Below, piece after piece: positions 7,503-14,300 of a DNA stretch of 44,247 bases. Within the stretch, counting starts at the first letter, position 1. Every line of letters starts with the position of its first letter. Below the pieces are notes generated by a model. It ran no database searches and was not told the origin of the DNA. It saw only the letters and a list, made by a program, of their open reading frames with translations. Position numbers and translations under genes: made by a program. Origin of the DNA: JAIRNF01 sp031550925 (GTDB taxonomy: Bacteria > Bacteroidota > Bacteroidia > Bacteroidales > UBA932); assembly GCA_031550925.1 (NCBI GenBank), contig JAVBOE010000097.1, positions 1 through 44,247 on the forward strand, read 5' to 3'.

Positions 7503-8240
7503 ATGAAGTTCCTTTTTAACGTCTATTACTATACTTACCTGGTAGTTTCAGCACCCATACTATACCTGTTGGCGTTGCTTATATTTATTATTACCTATCC
7601 TTTTGATAAAAGGCGTGTTGTTGTGCATAAATTCTCTATAGTATGGGGATTGCTTTACTTTTGGGTAAGCCCATGTTGGAAGATCAGATATTCGGGAAAA
7701 GAAAATTGCAAACGTGGTAAAACATACATAGTTGTTTCTAACCATCGATCAATGCTTGATATTGCTTTAATGTTTAAGCTGCCGCTTGTTTTTCGTTGGA
7801 TATCTAAACGAGAGGTTTTAAAAATGCCCTTTATTGGATGGATACTGGCACTACGTGGCGATATATTGATTAAACGCGGAAGTGCCTCTAGCGCAAAGGC
7901 CATGATGAAAAGCGGCAAAGTATGGCTGAATAAAAATGTTAGCATTGCTATTTTCCCAGAAGGAACCCGTTCAAAAGACGGAAAGGTACACGATTTTAAG
8001 GAAGGTGCGTTCTTGCTGGCAAAGATGAATAAAGTGGCTATTCTACCCGTTGTGGTTAACGGCACTTACGAAGCAACTAAAAACTTTATGTTACCTCCTC
8101 GCCAAAAATTCGAGCTACTCATATTACCTGAAATAAGCGCGGAGGAAGTCGCAGCTACTTCAATCAAAGATATGACAAAGCGTGTACATGATATAATTGC
8201 CGAGAAGCATCGTGAAATGGCACCGGATTTGTACAGCTAA
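7503..8240 (+). CDS. plsC: 1-acyl-sn-glycerol-3-phosphate acyltransferase
   Basis: This 245-residue membrane-associated acyltransferase converts lysophosphatidic acid to phosphatidic acid in phospholipid synthesis. An N-terminal hydrophobic anchor (about 8-32) precedes the catalytic HX4D motif, H81-D86 in SNHRSMLD. The acceptor-binding motif FPEGTRS lies at 151-157, with ILIKRGSA and ILPVVVNGTY as the other conserved blocks. The length is typical of PlsC. The stop codon overlaps the convergent lrgB stop by four bases, so no dedicated terminator lies between them. Acylation of another lipid, such as an ornithine lipid or lysophospholipid, cannot be excluded in this family. Confidence 0.93.
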   Translation: MKFLFNVYYYTYLVVSAPILYLLALLIFIITYPFDKRRVVVHKFSIVWGLLYFWVSPCWKIRYSGKENCKRGKTYIVVSNHRSMLDIALMFKLPLVFRWISKREVLKMPFIGWILALRGDILIKRGSASSAKAMMKSGKVWLNKNVSIAIFPEGTRSKDGKVHDFKEGAFLLAKMNKVAILPVVVNGTYEATKNFMLPPRQKFELLILPEISAEEVAATSIKDMTKRVHDIIAEKHREMAPDLYS

Positions 8241-8929
8241 AACATTAGCCACTTTACAATCGGTGCAACAATAGCAGTTGCCAATCCCATTAGTCCTATT
8301 GCCAATCCGCTGATAGCTCCTTCAACAGCTCCCATCTCAATTGCCACAGCAGTGCCTATTCCATGCGAAGAAGTACCCATAGCCAATCCCTTGGCAACGC
8401 GACTTGTAATACCTAACGATCTCAGCACAAACGGACCAACCAATCCGCCAAAAATACCTACAGCAATTACAATAACTGCCGAGAGTGATGGAATGCCGCC
8501 CAGCTCTTTTGAAATATCAATGGCAATAGGCGATGTAACAGACTTAGGGAATAAGGTCATTGTTAGCTCTGTGCCGGGATTCATCAATAGCGCAATGCCT
8601 GCAACGCTTACAACTCCTATTATGCTACCAACAATAATTGCCGTTAGCATCGATAGCCAATTTTGCCGTATGTAATGTCGTTGCTCATATAGACCAAGCC
8701 CCAATGCGACTACCGACGGGCCGAGCATAAAATCGATAATAAAAACCCCTCTATTGTAGGTATCATAATCAACATTACACATGGTAAGCACAGCAATAAT
8801 CAGCAAAACAGATGGTAGAAGCGGATGTAATATGCGCAGCTTCGTTTTCTTGTATAGATATAGCGATAACACAAACGCAGCCAGCGTTAGTAAAGTCATA
8901 AACAGGCTATTATGTATGTTATCTGCCAA
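8237..8929 (-). CDS. lrgB: LrgB/CidB family membrane protein
   Basis: This hydrophobic protein has about seven membrane segments and the LrgB signatures LFPKSVTSPIAI, GGIPSLSAVIVIAVGIFGG and KGLAMGTSSHGIGTAVA. LrgB proteins work with LrgA in export of overflow metabolites and in holin-like control of murein hydrolase activity. The frame is open from a TTG at 8968, deep inside lrgA. The TTG at 8929 fits better: it gives 230 residues (E. coli YohK has 231), the N-terminus MADNIHNSLF aligns with YohK, and an AAGGAGAT sits a few bases upstream, a rare good Shine-Dalgarno in this window. It overlaps the lrgA stop by 11 bases, implying translational coupling. An ATG at 8899 is the fallback. Confidence 0.93.
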   Translation of the reverse strand: MADNIHNSLFMTLLTLAAFVLSLYLYKKTKLRILHPLLPSVLLIIAVLTMCNVDYDTYNRGVFIIDFMLGPSVVALGLGLYEQRHYIRQNWLSMLTAIIVGSIIGVVSVAGIALLMNPGTELTMTLFPKSVTSPIAIDISKELGGIPSLSAVIVIAVGIFGGLVGPFVLRSLGITSRVAKGLAMGTSSHGIGTAVAIEMGAVEGAISGLAIGLMGLATAIVAPIVKWLMF

Positions 8930-9269
8930 GTGTTCTATCTCCTTTTTGCTGAATAAACGCAACAACAATCATTACTAATAGCGTACTTACAACAGATGCG
9001 ACAAGAATAAACGCCCAGCCTTGTTTTAATACATCTAAATGCTCCATTAACCCCACCGCTGCAGGCACAAAGAATAACGACATATTTTTGGTAAGGAAAT
9101 CCGCAACTACCCTTACCTGTTCCGGTTTTATCAGCTTAAAGCATAGAGCTGCAAACAGAAGAAGCATGCCAACTACACTCCCAGGAATAAGATGGTTGAT
9201 TAACATAGAAACAACCGTTCCTAATGCCCAGAAAAATAGTATAATAAGGAAACCTAAAAGAATAGGCAT
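8919..9269 (-). CDS. lrgA: LrgA/CidA family holin-like protein
   Basis: This 116-residue protein has four hydrophobic helices (about 4-20, 30-48, 60-80 and 88-108). The LrgA motif region LIPGSVVGMLLLFAALCFK is followed by LFFVPAAVGLMEH. CidA/LrgA proteins form small membrane oligomers like phage holins and partner with LrgB, whose gene overlaps its 3' end. The start ATG at 9267-9269 lies 12 bases behind the xth stop, so xth-lrgA-lrgB reads as one minus-strand transcript. The length is typical (110-140). No LytSR-type regulator is encoded nearby. Confidence 0.92.
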   Translation of the reverse strand: MPILLGFLIILFFWALGTVVSMLINHLIPGSVVGMLLLFAALCFKLIKPEQVRVVADFLTKNMSLFFVPAAVGLMEHLDVLKQGWAFILVASVVSTLLVMIVVAFIQQKGDRTLGR

Positions 9270-9281
9270 TTTAGCACGCGA

Positions 9282-10049
9282 TTAACCGATATTAATATCT
9301 ACTGTAACGGGGCAATGATCGGAATGTACTATCCAATCCTGAATATCGGCACATCTCAATTCGTGCTTTATATTCTCGCTGGTCAAGAAATAATCGATGC
9401 GCCAGCCTACATTTCTAGCGCGCGCTCCGCCACGGTAGCTCCACCAACTATAACGATTCGGCTCTTGGCAAAAAACACGGAAGGTATCTACAAAACCTAA
9501 GCCTATCAGCTGATCGAACCATTCACGTTCTTCGGGTAGGAAGCCAGAAACCGTAGTATGTTTCTCAGGATTATTAATATCTATGGGTTTATGGCATATG
9601 TTGAAATCTCCTGTCAATATTATCTTTGAACGTTCTTGCATTAGCTTCTTTATGTAGTTGATAAAAGCACGCAAGTATTCCATTTTAAACTCCTGTCTGT
9701 GATCGCCCATGCTCCCCGATGGAAAGTAAGAACATATCAACGTATAGTCGCCTATATCCGCTCTGATTAAGCGACCTTCAACATCAAACTTATCCAACCC
9801 TATGCCGTAGTACACATGGTTTATGGGAATGCGACTTATTACAGCTGTTCCGCTATACCCTTTTTTATCGGCAGAATTCCAGTAGCAAGTATAACCCAGC
9901 TCTTCGAAATGTTTTACATCTATCTGATCAGGTTGCGCCTTTGTTTCTTGTAAGCAAAGAATATCGGGAGATTCGTCTTTGAACCAATCCATTAATCCTT
10001 TGTTCAAGGCCGCTCTAATACCGTTAAGGTTGTATGAAATAAGTTTCAT
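9282..10049 (-). CDS. xth: Exodeoxyribonuclease III (AP endonuclease)
   Basis: This 255-residue enzyme of the ExoIII/APE1 family cuts 5' of abasic sites and trims 3' ends in base-excision repair. The metal and catalytic residues are visible: N7 in SYNLNG, E35 in LCLQETKA, the D/N pair in LTGDFNICH near residue 150, and the closing SDHCPV with the catalytic histidine. The RNVGWRIDYFL segment is the conserved substrate-recognition block. The protein is cytoplasmic, of normal length, and starts with MKLISYNLNG, a canonical N-terminus. It is first in a minus-strand unit with lrgA and lrgB, a pairing with no obvious functional link. A TACCTTTG element lies 25-32 bases upstream. Confidence 0.96.
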   Translation of the reverse strand: MKLISYNLNGIRAALNKGLMDWFKDESPDILCLQETKAQPDQIDVKHFEELGYTCYWNSADKKGYSGTAVISRIPINHVYYGIGLDKFDVEGRLIRADIGDYTLICSYFPSGSMGDHRQEFKMEYLRAFINYIKKLMQERSKIILTGDFNICHKPIDINNPEKHTTVSGFLPEEREWFDQLIGLGFVDTFRVFCQEPNRYSWWSYRGGARARNVGWRIDYFLTSENIKHELRCADIQDWIVHSDHCPVTVDINIG

Positions 10050-10073
10050 GATAATGTGTTTTAAATCCGCTTA

Positions 10074-10081
10074 CAAAGGTA
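10074..10081 (-). promoter_or_regulatory. TACCTTTG -7 element for xth-lrgA-lrgB
   Basis: On the minus strand this reads TACCTTTG, a match to TAnnTTTG, 25 bases before the xth ATG. This gives a short leader. No clear -33 TTG is seen. Confidence 0.5.
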
Positions 10082-10140
10082 TTGGTAATAAGCAGAAAAC
10101 GATAATAGCTTAGACAGCCTTTTTGCTCCAAACCAAAATA

Positions 10141-11016
10141 TTATGCCATTTGCTTATTTCCAGCCAATGCCGACAAAGCAACTATAGCAATTACCATTTC
10201 TGCCGATTCCTTATCCAGGTAAACTCCCTTAACCACCTCGTCATTATCTGCTATTTCTATCTTGCCCTTATCATTTTTACTGATAGATATTCTCTCTACA
10301 TTAACCACAACGCTTTTACACAACAAGCAAAAATGGAAGTTGAACTCATATGCTTTATATCCAAGACCTAAATGCTGAAGATTACCAACCGGTTGAGCTT
10401 CCTTCAAGAACAAGGCATTCCCCGACCTAAGGGCATCCAAGTTTGGTGTTATTTCATCTGCATTAGGATAGTATAAAGTTACCGAAGACATATTCTTTTT
10501 GCAGGCTTCGCAGAAGAAATGCTTCATTTTAGCCACAGTATAAATCGGATATAAGAATACAGCAAACTCTATGATATAAAGAACGGGCATAATCGATCCG
10601 ATTGGTATGCTGGCGCTTCTACGCCCAACAGATATTTCTATATTATTGGCATAATAGATAATACCATCAAATGTTATAGGGACATTGAACAGTAAAAAGA
10701 AGAAGTTTACATCTGCTTCATAGGCAAGCATCATACACCAGCCACAATACCAAGCAAAGACGCACATTATACCAACCATAATTATGATTAGGTATTTATT
10801 ACGAGCATGGCTTCCATGTACCACAAATGCCGCAACCGACGACATTACAAATACAACACCAAACAGTAACAGCAAATGCAAATAAATAATCGGATTAATA
10901 TGTGCCAATAAACCATAAATAACTCCAACAGCCCCAAAACACACCATGCCTATAATAAGCCATAAAGCAGATCTGCCCCAGTCAACGTTTCCCGAATGCT
11001 TGTATTCTTTACCCAT
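10141..11016 (-). CDS. Uncharacterised membrane protein with two CxxC pairs
   Basis: I do not recognise the family. This 291-residue protein has about five hydrophobic segments (roughly 15-36, 41-62, 71-98, 102-112 and 137-158). A soluble C-terminal part starts near residue 165. It contains two cysteine pairs, FCEACKK and FCLLCKS, about 70 residues apart, spaced as in a split zinc ribbon. The stretch IYYANNIEISVGRRSASIPIG lies between membrane segments. No signal peptide is separable from the first helix. The C-terminal domain ends in an Ala/Val-rich helix. The gene stands alone on the minus strand upstream of xth. A zinc-binding or redox membrane protein is an inference from the cysteines only. 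Confidence 0.7.
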   Translation of the reverse strand: MGKEYKHSGNVDWGRSALWLIIGMVCFGAVGVIYGLLAHINPIIYLHLLLLFGVVFVMSSVAAFVVHGSHARNKYLIIIMVGIMCVFAWYCGWCMMLAYEADVNFFFLLFNVPITFDGIIYYANNIEISVGRRSASIPIGSIMPVLYIIEFAVFLYPIYTVAKMKHFFCEACKKNMSSVTLYYPNADEITPNLDALRSGNALFLKEAQPVGNLQHLGLGYKAYEFNFHFCLLCKSVVVNVERISISKNDKGKIEIADNDEVVKGVYLDKESAEMVIAIVALSALAGNKQMA

Positions 11017-11390
11017 AAATAACTAAGGTTTTATTAAAAAACAGCACTAACATAACACTTTATTTATTAAACTTATTCCTGTTATTTTAAGGTTTTTAAC
11101 CTAGCCAACAATATTTTAATTTTCCGGATGATATTTTCAATTCGCAAAGAAAACAAACTACCTCACAGTAGAACTGCGAATACTAAGAAAATAACGCCAG
11201 ATAGTTGTATAATAATGCCAACAAGCTGTATTGTCGAGTTATATGCGGTTTCTTTTTAAACACCTCACAACCGAACCCAAGATAGAACGATTTTTTTCGC
11301 AAATGAGTAAGAAAGAGATTTGATGGTTTAGCAAATTATAAGCAACCAATTTTTCTCTTCTTACTCTATATATAATACATACCAACCTCG
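11017..11390. other. Gene-free AT-rich spacer
   Basis: This lies between the stop of the giant surface-protein gene and the start of the minus-strand membrane-protein gene. All six frames are broken. No convincing terminator hairpin or TAnnTTTG element was found on the minus strand. The T-run at about 11290-11296 is not preceded by a stem. The DNA next to 11390 does not continue the Calx-beta-like domain of the neighbouring gene in any frame I read. Confidence 0.5.
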
Positions 11391-14300
11391 TTACGGAACG
11401 ATGCTGGTAATAGTCAGCACTAGTAAGCGAGTACCCTGTACTATTTGGTTATTTTTCACCATTATGGGCAACTCTACACCATTCTGCCCAGCTGGAATAG
11501 TTACGTAGGTTACATCTATCGGATCGTAGTCCACGCCACTCTCTGCCGTACTTTCGGCAGATACGGCCACACCCACCTTAACAGGGGTGGTGCAGGTTAT
11601 GACCGGATTTGCAAACCGGATATAAAAGCTGCCATTGGTGCTCGGCTCGCTTGCCGAAACGTCAACGGGCAAGGGACGGTACTTTTCTATTATAATTTCT
11701 CCGTTAGTTTGGTCGTTTATAGTACCAATACCGTCAAGCGTTTCATCTCCTCCCGTAAAAGTAGCATTTACAGGGTTGCTCAGCCTTAAATACAGATTTT
11801 CTGCTCCTTCCAATACATCATCCGCTGCTGTAGCAATAGTAATAGTCTTGCTGGTTTCACCGAATATGAAAGCCAATGTGCCACTGGTATCTGTGTAATC
11901 AGCAGAAGCTTCCGCCGAACCATCAACCGTAGCATACTGTACGGTAGCAGCATTGACCGAGCAATGTCCACCCATTAACGTTACAGTAAATACCAAATCG
12001 TCTCCTTCGTCTGTAGCGACACTGTTTATGGCGAATGTAGGCAGCAGATTTATTGTTATGGATTGAATAGTAGGTGCCTCCGGAACGCAGCCGCTACTGT
12101 TGGTGTAGCTTACCGCTACGCTGCCGCTGCCGGCGGATCCCCACGCTACCGTGATGCTATTCGTGCCATCGCCGCTGGCTATTGTACCGCCAGCTACCGT
12201 CCACGTGTAGCCGCTCATGCCTGCTTCGGTGCTGTATGCTTCGCTGGTAGCCGCGCATACGCTGGCGCTACCGCTGATGGTAGGAACAGGACGGGCGTTG
12301 ATGGTGATAGCTTCTTCGGTAGGTATTGCCGGAACGCAGCCGCTACTGTTGGTGTTGCTTACCGCTACGCTGCCGCTGCCGGCAGCGCCCCACGCTACCG
12401 TGATGCTGCTGGTGCTGTCGTCGCCGGTTATCGTGCCGCCAGCTACCGTCCACGTGTAGCCGCTCATGCCGCTCTCGGTGCTGTATGTTTCGCTGGTAGC
12501 CGCGCATACGCTGGCGCTACCGCTGATGGTAGGAACAGGACGGGCGTTGATGGTGATAGCTTCTTCGGTAGGTGTTGCCGGAACGCAGCCGCTACTGTTG
12601 GTGTAGCTTACCGCTACGCTGCCGCTGCCGGCGGATCCCCACGCTACCGTGATGCTGCTGGTGCTGTCGTCACCGGTTATCGTGCCGCCAGCTACCGTCC
12701 ACGTGTAGCCGCTCATGCCTGCTTCGGTGCTGTATGCTTCGCTGGTAGCCGCGCATACGCTGCCCTCTCCGCTGATGGTGGGAACGGGTCTATCATAAGC
12801 GGTAATATCAAGAGAATCTAGCATCTCACAGTTGGAAGTAGATATAAACTTCACAAATATTCGCTGGCTATTGGTAACTACAAGTGGTAGTTCAAGTGGC
12901 TGTGAATAAGTCGCATCAGTGAAAAACAGCGTATCCCTGATATTTAGTGTTGCTACTACCAGCGTGTCGGCACTAAGCCAACTTCCAACACAAACAGCCA
13001 CATCTCGAAGTTCGTAGCTAGCTGTATCCTTTACCTGCAACTCCACTGCGCCGATATCTACTCCACAACTTATGGAACGAAGGCTATCGCGCTGGTCAAC
13101 ATCCACCAAACCTAACGCCCATGTATTCACCAAATCTGAGGGAATCCGGTTGTGGGCGTAACCCCTCTCTCGTATAGCCAACGTAGGTGTCTGTCCCCCA
13201 TTATTGGCTAGCACAGCTAGGTTACCTATTACATTGCCAAACACATCTTCCGCCATTCCACTTGCTAAATTCATATTTCCAACTCCTGCCAGTGTTGCGT
13301 TCCTCACTATGTTGTAGCTGCAGTTGGCTGCTACTGGCGCATTCTGTATCTCCAAACCGGTTTCGCCGTTACCGTAAATAATATTACCGTATAGTGCCTT
13401 ACCTCCAGCATTAGCGAAGTGGATAGCGTTGCCGCCCAAGGTAGCGGTGTTACCGTTGAATGTGGATAAAGCAACTGTAACTGCCCCTAGCGCTCCGGTA
13501 GAAGATGCATGGATGGCTCCACCACCACCGGCAGTAGCAATGTTTTGGCTAAATGTACTATTCACTAATGTATTACGGTTGGCGACAGCCGCCACTGCTG
13601 TATAAAGACCCCCGCCCAACTTGGCACTGTTGCCAGCTATCGTACTCTTGCCCACATATAATTCACCTGTAGCCGACTTGTAGATAGCCCCACCGTTGTT
13701 TCTGGCAGCATTAGCACGCAACAGAGCATTGGTTAGCAATAGCTGATTAGTAGCATATATCCCTCCACCGTCAGTACCGGCGGTGTTACTAACAATTTGT
13801 GCCCTTTTCAAGGAAGATAAATCTAAGACCACCCCAGTATATAACGCTCCGCCCGCACCAGCTAAAGCAGTACAACCAGTGGCTACAAGCGAATCTAACT
13901 CAGTTACAGTAAAGTTGCCTATGCTATGTTTGTAGATTCCTGCTCCGGAATTGCTTGTTGTATCCCTATCAAGAATTATATATCCTTGTAACTCCAATGC
14001 ATTATTGGCATATACTCCACCACCATAATAGGTGCCGGTGTACTGCTTTGAGGCAGAGGACCAGCCAGCCTTATTATCTGATACGGCTGCATTCTTCAAT
14101 GTTAATGCTAAGTTGGCATAAATACCTCCACCGCTTTGGCTCGATGTATTGCCGCTGATAGATACCCGTTTTACAACCGACAAGTCGAGTGGAGCGGCTG
14201 TGTGTATCCCTCCACCTGTACCGTTTCGAGCGGTATTACCGGTTACGGTAAGCGTATCCAAAGCGGCGGCTACGAAGGGACGGCTATTAGTGTATGTTTT

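Noticed and set aside
12063..12821. 252-residue plus-strand open frame rich in AAATVGVAYRYAAAAG repeats
   Set aside because: It is antisense to the tandem PKD-like repeats of the surface-protein gene. The apparent protein repeats only mirror the 249-bp DNA repeats.
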